A DNA stretch of 13,502 nt, taken from contig JAILHQ010000105.1 of the NCBI GenBank assembly GCA_024695725.1, positions 1-13,502 of the forward strand, in the 5' to 3' direction. The position numbers were made by a program, and so were the translations under genes. Below the pieces are notes generated by a model. The model did not search any database, was not told where the DNA came from, and worked only from the letters and a program-made list of their open reading frames with translations. The first letter of the stretch is position 1; each line of letters begins with the position of its first letter. Source of the DNA: Cyanobacteria bacterium RUI128 (GTDB lineage: Bacteria > Cyanobacteriota > Vampirovibrionia > Gastranaerophilales > Gastranaerophilaceae). Below, piece by piece: positions 7,685-13,502 of the stretch.

Positions 7685-8677
7685 CCATACGTTTGCTTCG
7701 TGTTCTGCTGTTTTGTTCATAGGGGTAAAACCGAGTTTTGTCATTATCTTTGGAATGAGTTCTGAATCGCCGATTTGTGGACCTTCGTCTTCCCCGAAAA
7801 CAACAATTCCCTTTTCGTTTAAACAGTTTTTGAATTTTGTCATCAGGCTCTCAGTTGTTTGTTCTGCATATCTTTTAGGGATACGGTCGTAGCCGTTTTC
7901 AAAATATGTTGTCAGATGATAGAGTGCGTTTGAGAAGGAAATAACATCAACTTTTTCCCCATTAAGTATTTTGTCAATATCCTGAATATCGCCTCTTACA
8001 AAAGAGCAGTTATCTGCCATTCCGTCCTTCAGTCGGTATGCTTTACGGTCAAGTTCAAGCGGTTTTTCGCCGTTTCTGGCTTTCATTAAATTGAACATTA
8101 CTTCATCCCACGGTGTTCTTATTTTTTCGCCTGTCGGTTCAAAAAATTCGTTAAACAGTGCCTTGAACATTTGTTGATTAGGTGTCAGTCCCTGATTCCC
8201 TTTGCCTATCAGATATAAATCCGTATATGGGGTACTGTTACCTGTTTCCTTCTCAAAGTCGTAATATCCTCTCGGTATTTCAAAAACATATCTTCTGCTT
8301 TTTGCCTGTTTTATTGCCTTCTTTCCTAAATCTATACCCAGAATATTTACTTTGTTCTTTATGTTGTAAAGATACATACTGTAAGTAACTGCCTCTTCAC
8401 CGGTTGAGCATCCGCCCGATACTATGTTTATTTTGTTTTTATGCCCGAAGTTTTCGTAAATATAATCGCTGACAAACTTTTTAGTTTGTGCTTCTCTGTT
8501 AAACGCTGTTTGTTGTACTAAACATTTTAGTCCGAATTTAATACTCTCTCTTTGAACGTGTGAAGTAAAGGAAGCACTGTCTGTGCACATAGGTTTTGTT
8601 GCTCTGTTATACTGTACAGGGCTAGTGTTATCAGGTCTTAATAATGGTACCGTATTAAAACTTCTGTTTATTTCCAT
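7673..8677 (-). CDS. CheR-like SAM-dependent methyltransferase
   Basis: A 334-residue protein whose core matches the CheR-type catalytic domain. NIVSGGCSTGEEAVTYSMYL (residues ~85-104) is the SAM-binding motif I, close to the SxGCSTGEE signature of CheR. ILGIDLGKKAIKQAKSRRY is motif II, FVRGDIQDI gives the acidic motif III, and DVISFSNALYHL corresponds to the CheR DVIFCRNVLIYF strand. The helical N-terminal domain of true CheR is missing; residues 1-55 are instead polar and low in structure (PLLRPDNTSPVQYNRATKP). No chemotaxis gene lies nearby, so receptor methylation is doubtful and the substrate is unknown. I chose the ATG at 8677 because GGA sits 8 bp upstream; an in-frame ATG at 8686 would add MCV but has no ribosome binding site. 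The stop lies 3 bp from that of the convergent gene. Confidence 0.85.
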   Translation of the reverse strand: MEINRSFNTVPLLRPDNTSPVQYNRATKPMCTDSASFTSHVQRESIKFGLKCLVQQTAFNREAQTKKFVSDYIYENFGHKNKINIVSGGCSTGEEAVTYSMYLYNIKNKVNILGIDLGKKAIKQAKSRRYVFEIPRGYYDFEKETGNSTPYTDLYLIGKGNQGLTPNQQMFKALFNEFFEPTGEKIRTPWDEVMFNLMKARNGEKPLELDRKAYRLKDGMADNCSFVRGDIQDIDKILNGEKVDVISFSNALYHLTTYFENGYDRIPKRYAEQTTESLMTKFKNCLNEKGIVVFGEDEGPQIGDSELIPKIMTKLGFTPMNKTAEHEANVWRKG

Positions 8678-8743
8678 TACACACATCCGTAAAGTAAATC
8701 GATTACAAAAGTTTTAAAAATCAAAAATAAAAAAAATTGCCAA

Positions 8744-10126
8744 CTATGCCAGATATTTTTGAACTTTTTCTTTGTCAAACACTTCTATGCTGTCTTTTGA
8801 ATGGATAAATACCATGCATGAAATCAGAGATTTAAAGGACTGAAAATCAGGGAAGGATAGCTTTTCTCTTAAATCAGTCATATTGTTTGCTAAAAATTCC
8901 GTAATAACTGTTTTGTCGTTATAAACAAGTTCTGAAAAATAATCAAATGCCTGTTTTGATTTAACCCCCTCAATATAGACAATATCAGGTGACTGAAACT
9001 CGATAAATCTCAATGCTTTATCAAGGTTAAACCCGACGTTTTCATTCAGCTCGCACTGGTGAACCTTTTTAAGGTCATACTTGGAAATAGATTCTATTGT
9101 CATAATATTGTTTGAATATTTTGCAGATTCAATAAGTAGCGAATAAATTACGTGAGTTTTACCGCTCAGCTGTGCCCCGCAGACAAGTACAATCCCCGGA
9201 GTTTCTATTGCTTTTGTTAATAATTGGCGCTGCCTGTCGTCTGTTATTATAGCGTTTAATTCAACAGGCGGTTTATAGATTTTCAGTGCAATTCTTTCCC
9301 CGATAATTGTAGGGAAAGCAGATATACTTGCAATTAAAGTGATTTCATCAACCTTGAAGCAGAGTTTACCTAATTGCGGAACTTCGCAGACGGACGGATC
9401 AAGGTTTGATAACATTTTCAGTTTTGATACAAAAGACGATACCAGAATGTATGGTATTGATCCTCTGCTTTCATAATTTCCATACTTTTTGAAAATAAGG
9501 TTTAAGCCTGAATCTGACTGTTCAAAATAAAGTTCGTGAACATCTTCTATGATTGCTTGTTTTAGTATTGCTCGTATGATTTTCTGGATATGTTCTTCAC
9601 TCAAATCTTCGCTGTGAAGTTCATCAGTCCAGTTGAAATCGGAATCTTTTGCTGAAGTATAGATTTTATCCACAGTTGCTGGAGTGTTGTAGTACTCATC
9701 AATCTTAGACACGATGCTTGCCTCTGATGAGATTACAGGTTCAATTGAACACTCAGCCGTTTCAATAATCTTGTCGATAACGAACAAATCTAGCGGATCT
9801 GCCATAGCAACCGTAAGAACATCTTCAATCTTAAAAAGCGGAATAACATTATATTTTCTTGCATCAGCAAAACTTATATAATCAAGACATTTCGGGTCAA
9901 GCGAATAATCTTCAAGGTTAACATACGGTATGTGCAGCTTTTTCTCAAGAAATTTCAGAAGAGTCGCCTCGTCAAGTATATTAGAGGTTATAAGCGCTTG
10001 TCCGATGTTTATCCCTTCAGCCATAGCAAGTTTCTGAGCCTTATCAAGAACGTCATATTCAATAAGGCCATCTCTGACAAGTTCATATTTCAGTTTTTCT
10101 AATGTCTTGTTTGTAATTGTTTCCAT
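8744..10126 (-). CDS. Degenerate GspE/PilB-type ATPase with MshEN-like N-terminal domain
   Basis: 460 residues related to the type II secretion/type IV pilus assembly ATPases, which normally run to about 560. Residues ~15-145 match the MshEN/GspE N-terminal domain (INIGQALITSNILDEATLLK, then IPYVNLEDYSLDP); in some relatives this domain binds c-di-GMP. Family landmarks remain: LSNLDPSVCEVPQLGK, SISAFPTIIGERIALKIY and Walker A GAQLSGKT (317-324). Other motifs are lost: the Asp box TIEDPVE reads TIESISK (343-349), the Walker B region DPDIIMVGEIRD reads SPDIVYIEGVKS (379-390), the His box STLHTND reads TEFLANNMT, and the Cys-rich zinc-binding region is absent. ATP binding is plausible; motor activity is doubtful. 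Its ATG directly abuts the stop of the response regulator gene, with AGGA 4-5 bp before it, so the two are translationally coupled. It is probably the output partner of the kinase/regulator pair, which is inference. Confidence 0.85.
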   Translation of the reverse strand: METITNKTLEKLKYELVRDGLIEYDVLDKAQKLAMAEGINIGQALITSNILDEATLLKFLEKKLHIPYVNLEDYSLDPKCLDYISFADARKYNVIPLFKIEDVLTVAMADPLDLFVIDKIIETAECSIEPVISSEASIVSKIDEYYNTPATVDKIYTSAKDSDFNWTDELHSEDLSEEHIQKIIRAILKQAIIEDVHELYFEQSDSGLNLIFKKYGNYESRGSIPYILVSSFVSKLKMLSNLDPSVCEVPQLGKLCFKVDEITLIASISAFPTIIGERIALKIYKPPVELNAIITDDRQRQLLTKAIETPGIVLVCGAQLSGKTHVIYSLLIESAKYSNNIMTIESISKYDLKKVHQCELNENVGFNLDKALRFIEFQSPDIVYIEGVKSKQAFDYFSELVYNDKTVITEFLANNMTDLREKLSFPDFQSFKSLISCMVFIHSKDSIEVFDKEKVQKYLA

Positions 10127-10504
10127 TTAGTCCTGCTCTGTCTCTTTTAAATATTCATTAACCTTTCCGACTACAAAATCAAGCTCAAACGGCTTTGTAA
10201 TATATTCATTTGCGCCTGTTTCTTCACCGATAAGTTTATCCTCTTCCTGTGAACGTGCTGTCAACATAATTATTGGAATATCTTTGTACTTACTGTCAAA
10301 CTTTAGCAAACGGCTGATTTTGTAACCGTTTATTTTTGGCATCATTATATCCAGTAATATCAAATCAGGCATAAGCTCTTTCGCCGATTTTAAACCGTCT
10401 TCACCGTTAAATGCGGTAAAACACTCATACCCCTCTGTTTCCAAAACAAATTTTAAACTTTCAACGATATCCTGCTCATCATCAACAATAAGAACTTTTT
10501 TCAT
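10127..10504 (-). CDS. Single-domain CheY-like response regulator
   Basis: 125 residues, all of them a receiver domain. VLIVDDEQD provides the acidic pair Asp8/Asp9, LILLDIMMP carries the phospho-accepting Asp52, MLTAR has Thr82, and YITKPFE has Lys104; the active site is complete. There is no DNA-binding or enzymatic output domain, so it must act by protein contact, as CheY and Spo0F do. It lies between a histidine kinase gene, 31 bp upstream, and a GspE/PilB-like gene that starts at the very next base after its stop. The upstream AAAGGGG (10511-10517), 6 bp before the ATG, serves as ribosome binding site and resembles the GGGGTATA core of the local repeats. Phosphorylation by the neighbouring kinase and binding to the ATPase-like protein are inferences from gene order. 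Confidence 0.95.
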   Translation of the reverse strand: MKKVLIVDDEQDIVESLKFVLETEGYECFTAFNGEDGLKSAKELMPDLILLDIMMPKINGYKISRLLKFDSKYKDIPIIMLTARSQEEDKLIGEETGANEYITKPFELDFVVGKVNEYLKETEQD

Positions 10505-10535
10505 TCTATACCCCTTTTTTACATTATATCATATT

Positions 10536-12188
10536 TCAGACCGGCTGCTCCACTTCATCTGCCACAGGCAATACAAAACAGAAAGACGACCCTTTATTCA
10601 AAACACTACTACACCATATAGCTCCATTATGATCTAAAATCATATCTTTTGCAATAGACAAGCCTAAACCTGTGCCCCCGACTTCTCTTGAAAGAGAACT
10701 TTCTATCTGTTCAAATTTGTCAAAAATTCTCGTAAAGTCAGACTTGTCTATCCCGATTCCCTGATCGGAAACACATACTTGTACATATTCGCCACTCAGT
10801 TTATCAATTTGCGGTTTGAAACATTCATCCGTAACAATGTTATCAGCCGAAACGAGCTTTGCCGAAATGTCAATCACTCCGTTATTCGGCGAGAATTTTA
10901 TGGCATTTGTTACAAGGTTTGAAAGTACCTGCACTATTCTGTCCGCATCGATATAAACATCTTTAACCTCATCAATGTTTACATTCAAGTTTAAATCTTT
11001 CTTTATTGCACTCTGAGTCAGACTCTGTACAACATTATTGATAACGGGTTTAATAGATGTAACTTCGCAAGTATATCCCATTTTCCCCGCCTCTATCTTT
11101 GACATGTCAAGCAGTCCGTTGATAATTCTTGACAACTGTTTGACATTTCTTCTTGCCATGTCGATAAATTCTTTCATTTTATCCGTAAGATCGCCCGTCT
11201 TTCCGCCCGCAATAATATCTAAAGAATTCTTTATTGAGGTCAGCGGGGTTTTTAATTCGTGTGAAACTATTGAAATAAAGTCTGATTTTAATCGTTCAAG
11301 TCTTGCAATTTCCTGATATAAAGTCGCACTCTTGAGCGGCTGGGTAACCTGGTTAACAAGCGTTCTAAAACATTTTTCATCATCAGAGGTGAATTCTTTT
11401 TCCCTGAAGATTTCAGAATAACCGTGACATTCATCATTCAGTGTTATATAGGATAATAACTTGTGATAATTCAGAACTTCAAAATCGTATTCGTTGATAG
11501 AATGTTTTATTGATTGCTCAAGCTCAATATCGTCAATAGAAAACATCTCTGTTATATCCATGCCTGAGTTTTTGTAATTCAGAACGGCTCTGAGCTTTAA
11601 TGCCTCTACAAGTCTTGGCGATAATTTACAGTTAGAATTTATAAGCAAAACAGGAGTTTTGTCATCCTTAAATGACAGAGTGCAGGAGATGTTTGAGTTC
11701 AAAGACTTGTCAATTCCTTCGTTAAGCACGTCAACCAGTCCGTTTTTACTCAGACTTCCGGCAAGCTGAGAACTTGTACTGTAAAGTACATTCAGCTGAT
11801 AAAGGCTGTTTGCTAATTCCTGATTTGATTTATACAGTTTTTTTAAAGACTTTCTTGCTCTTAAACCGGCATCAACAGTTGATTTAAGAATGTTTTGGTT
11901 GACAGGCACCGAGACAAACAGATGTGAATTTGAAAGAATTTCCTGGCTGCACTCTTTCTCACCCATAAGCAAAAGAATAATGACCTGAAAGTTCTTTATT
12001 ATCCTGAAGATAGTTTTCAAATCTTTGTTAGAGTCTGTATCAAGCATTACAATATCAGGGGTTTCAACCTTCATTATGTCCATAATTGTTGTTTCGTCCG
12101 TGGAAATCAAAAATTCGTGGTCAAGCAGAGTGGTCTGAGCCATTGTCTGAATATCTTTGTTATCACTAACCAATAATACCTTCGCCAT
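10536..12188 (-). CDS. Soluble hybrid sensor histidine kinase with N-terminal pseudo-receiver
   Basis: 550 residues and no membrane segment, so it senses a cytoplasmic or protein-borne signal. Residues 1-112 have a receiver fold (VLLVSDNKD, then DIVMLDTDSN with Asp50), but the conserved Thr/Ser position is Met75 and the Lys-Pro motif reads VSVPV, so it is likely a pseudo-receiver. Residues ~112-145 form a helical linker; ~145-290 look like a GAF-type sensor domain, weakly recognisable. HisKA follows with ISIVSHELKTPLTSI, His310 being the phosphorylation site. The ATPase domain has NLVTNAIKFSP (N box), DQGIGI (G1), IFDKFEQ (F box) and GGTGLGLSI (G2); all kinase motifs are intact. It is the first gene of the kinase-regulator-ATPase unit. 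No strong Shine-Dalgarno sequence is seen before ATG 12188. The kinase probably phosphorylates the adjacent CheY-like protein. Confidence 0.94.
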   Translation of the reverse strand: MAKVLLVSDNKDIQTMAQTTLLDHEFLISTDETTIMDIMKVETPDIVMLDTDSNKDLKTIFRIIKNFQVIILLLMGEKECSQEILSNSHLFVSVPVNQNILKSTVDAGLRARKSLKKLYKSNQELANSLYQLNVLYSTSSQLAGSLSKNGLVDVLNEGIDKSLNSNISCTLSFKDDKTPVLLINSNCKLSPRLVEALKLRAVLNYKNSGMDITEMFSIDDIELEQSIKHSINEYDFEVLNYHKLLSYITLNDECHGYSEIFREKEFTSDDEKCFRTLVNQVTQPLKSATLYQEIARLERLKSDFISIVSHELKTPLTSIKNSLDIIAGGKTGDLTDKMKEFIDMARRNVKQLSRIINGLLDMSKIEAGKMGYTCEVTSIKPVINNVVQSLTQSAIKKDLNLNVNIDEVKDVYIDADRIVQVLSNLVTNAIKFSPNNGVIDISAKLVSADNIVTDECFKPQIDKLSGEYVQVCVSDQGIGIDKSDFTRIFDKFEQIESSLSREVGGTGLGLSIAKDMILDHNGAIWCSSVLNKGSSFCFVLPVADEVEQPV

Positions 12189-12206
12189 ACTAATATCGTA
12201 CCAATA

Positions 12207-12212
12207 ATTATA
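12207..12212 (-). promoter_or_regulatory. Possible -10 box of the kinase operon
   Basis: On the minus strand this reads TATAAT, 18 bp before the kinase ATG. No good -35 box lies 16-18 bp further upstream, and such hexamers are common by chance in AT-rich DNA. Confidence 0.25.
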
Positions 12213-12243
12213 TTTTTGGCAAAACGTAAATATAACGTAACAA

Positions 12244-12312
12244 TAGGGGTAAATATAGGGGGTAAATATAGGGGGGGTATATAGGGGGTAAATATAGGGG
12301 GAGGTGGGGTAT
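12244..12312 (+). repeat. G-rich tandem repeat array with G-quadruplex potential, locus C
   Basis: About five units of 12-14 bp of the form TAGGGGGTAAATA. The plus strand holds G-runs of 4, 5, 7, 5, 5 and 4, spaced by 4-8 bases. It lies between the divergent kinase and RTX genes. On the minus strand it is upstream of the probable kinase promoter. The core is shared with the arrays at 2750 and 5455. Confidence 0.8.
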
Positions 12313-12368
12313 GTGATAATGTTAAATAAGTAAAATTTTTAGTGGGTTTAATTAGTTGGTAAAACATG

Positions 12369-12397
12369 TTAAAATATGGGTATATAGTATGTATAAT
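12369..12397 (+). promoter_or_regulatory. Candidate promoter of the RTX peptidase gene
   Basis: TTAAAA at 12369-12374 and a perfect TATAAT at 12392-12397 are 17 bp apart. Transcription would begin near 12404, leaving a leader of about 40 bases with GAGGA at 12430-12434, 8 bp before the ATG. The -35 box matches only 4 of 6 positions. Confidence 0.4.
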
Positions 12398-12410
12398 GTT
12401 GTGCATTATA
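12392..12410. promoter_or_regulatory. Inverted repeat overlapping the -10 box, possible operator
   Basis: TATAATG (12392-12398) and CATTATA (12404-12410) are perfect 7-bp inverted copies around a 5-base spacer. The left arm contains the -10 box of the RTX gene and the right arm covers the likely start point, where a repressor site would be effective. The arms are short and AT-rich, so chance is possible. Confidence 0.3.
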
Positions 12411-12442
12411 TGTGAGGCGAGTTACTGTCGAGGATAGATTCA

Positions 12443-13502
12443 ATGGCTAAATGGCCGACATCTACCAGAAATACTACATTTAATTATTATGTTGAAGACA
12501 ATACCCTTATGAGTGTTGCCTCAATTACTGCTACCTCAAAATATAAAAACATTACTCTTCTTGAATATGATGATCCGATAGAAGTTACGGGAAAACAGAT
12601 TAACACAGATGCCGCTAAAAACACGACCTACAAGCAACTGAGCGGTGCTGGCGCAACTCCGATAGATACTGGGATATATGGCGATGATGAATCAAAGGTT
12701 TATAAGGTGTACGGTTCGCCTCATAAGTTCGTATTTGATAACAGACAGCAATATAATAACTGTGGTGTGGAATGCTGTCTTAATATTCTTGTTATGGCTG
12801 GTAAAAAAACGATAGCTAATCAGAATACTACCGAAACTACTTTTACAGAACGGGTTTTTGAGTATGGATTATGTGCTGATGAAGATGGAGACGGAATTTT
12901 TGATAAAGATGACGGTGCAACGAGCCTTACGAGTCAAAAAGCACTTTTAAAAGGTTATTTTGATTTAGATGCAAAGGTATGGAGCAGTAATCCAAAGGAG
13001 GATAATGATTACTTTGAAGATGAAGACCCGCAAAAACCTCTTACGCTCTCTCTTGACAGACTTGCCTCTATTATAAAAGCAGGAGGTGCCGCAATTATTG
13101 CGGTAAATTCTGGGCTGTTGTGTTATGGTAATACGAAGGATCATGGGTTTAATCATGCTATTTTGGTTACAGGTGTAGTATATGATGATGCAGACAATCT
13201 TGTTGGGTTTTATATACATGACTCAGGGGTATGGATGACAAGATATATAAGCAAAGAAGAACTAATGGATATCGCTTATTATAATATTGCGTTGGATTTG
13301 CCGGAAGATAGTAATTGGAAAAGTGCAAAAGGATTGTTCTGTACAGTGGTTGAAAATGCCCAAAAATCGTATCATAACAATACAACTGCTACGGGTACAA
13401 ATGCCGCAAATATTATACAAGGCAATACCGGAAATAATATGATATACGGCAAAGGCGGTAACGATATTTTGTACGGTAATGACGGAAATGACGGTCTTTA
13501 TG
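12443..13502 (+). CDS. RTX protein with N-terminal C39-like cysteine peptidase domain (3' end cut)
   Basis: The frame is open from the ATG at 12443 to the window end (353 residues, no stop). An upstream in-frame TGA and GAGGA 8 bp before the ATG support this start. No signal peptide is seen. Residues ~95-300 resemble papain-like C39/C39_2 peptidases: RQQYNNCGVECCLNIL (Gln103 for the oxyanion hole, Cys107 nucleophile), GFNHAILVTGVVYDD (His238) and YIHDSGVW (Asp260). Between Cys and His lies DEDGDGIFDKDDG (146-158), a DxDxDG calcium loop of thrombospondin type 3/dockerin style. Residues 327-353 are three RTX nonapeptides, GNTGNNMIY, GKGGNDILY and GNDGNDGLY, which bind calcium outside the cell and mark type I secretion substrates; the secretion signal would be past the window. 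It is likely a secreted, calcium-dependent peptidase or toxin-like effector; activity and target are inference. It diverges from the kinase gene. Confidence 0.88.
   Translation, partial: MAKWPTSTRNTTFNYYVEDNTLMSVASITATSKYKNITLLEYDDPIEVTGKQINTDAAKNTTYKQLSGAGATPIDTGIYGDDESKVYKVYGSPHKFVFDNRQQYNNCGVECCLNILVMAGKKTIANQNTTETTFTERVFEYGLCADEDGDGIFDKDDGATSLTSQKALLKGYFDLDAKVWSSNPKEDNDYFEDEDPQKPLTLSLDRLASIIKAGGAAIIAVNSGLLCYGNTKDHGFNHAILVTGVVYDDADNLVGFYIHDSGVWMTRYISKEELMDIAYYNIALDLPEDSNWKSAKGLFCTVVENAQKSYHNNTTATGTNAANIIQGNTGNNMIYGKGGNDILYGNDGNDGLY

Noticed and set aside
8678..8743. Rho-independent terminator after the ATPase-like gene
   Set aside because: There is a T-rich stretch on the minus strand but no stable stem before it.
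12107..12406. Minus-strand open frame of 99 codons with proline-rich translation
   Set aside because: Its Pro/Tyr-rich stretch is just the translated G-rich repeat, and it overlaps the well-supported kinase start in another frame.
12965..13385. Minus-strand open frames under the RTX gene
   Set aside because: They lie opposite a plus-strand frame with clear peptidase and RTX motifs and have no recognisable protein features.

Overview
The window is AT-rich bacterial DNA. I infer, but cannot prove from sequence alone, a gut Gastranaerophilales/Melainabacteria-type organism, a non-photosynthetic relative of Cyanobacteria. The grounds are a long protein with an SSSQARLL-type N-terminus and an ETNLRKAEAKYEADMRKID-type C-terminal helix, which I recall as a recurrent lineage-specific family. 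A second ground is short G-rich tandem repeats between genes, which resemble the short tandem repeats of cyanobacterial genomes. Penicillin-binding protein 1A shows that the cell makes peptidoglycan.

Layout. 1-2752 (+) is the nearly complete gene of a ~917-residue protein with helical ends and a GLUG-like beta-rich middle; only the first two bases of its probable ATG are missing. 2856-3251 (-) encodes a small CxxCxxCC (YkgJ-type) metal-cluster protein, divergent from 3346-5457 (+), a class A penicillin-binding protein. 5561-6466 (+) is a stand-alone, eroded AICAR-transformylase-like domain of PurH. 6503-7669 (+) is an unrecognised protein with an HExxH motif. It converges, with 3 bp between stop codons, on 7673-8677 (-), a CheR-like SAM methyltransferase. 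8744-12188 (-) is a tight three-gene unit: hybrid histidine kinase, CheY-like regulator, and a degenerate GspE/PilB-type ATPase with an MshEN-like N-terminus. Divergent from it, 12443 to the window end (+) is the start of a secreted RTX protein with a C39-like cysteine peptidase domain. This last gene has no stop codon inside the window and is easily missed.

How the genes may work together. The kinase, regulator and ATPase-like protein look like one signalling unit; the ATPase-like protein keeps its Walker A motif but has lost the usual catalytic motifs, so it is more likely an output or scaffold than a motor. The RTX gene shares the intergenic region with the kinase but is transcribed away from it. 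The other genes look like unlinked single units.

A repeat with core TAGGGGTAAATATA occurs at three places. Twice it supplies the stop codon of the preceding gene (2750 and 5455). Once it forms an array of long G-runs (12244-12312) between the kinase and RTX genes. I saw no tRNA, rRNA, CRISPR array, transposase or phage gene.
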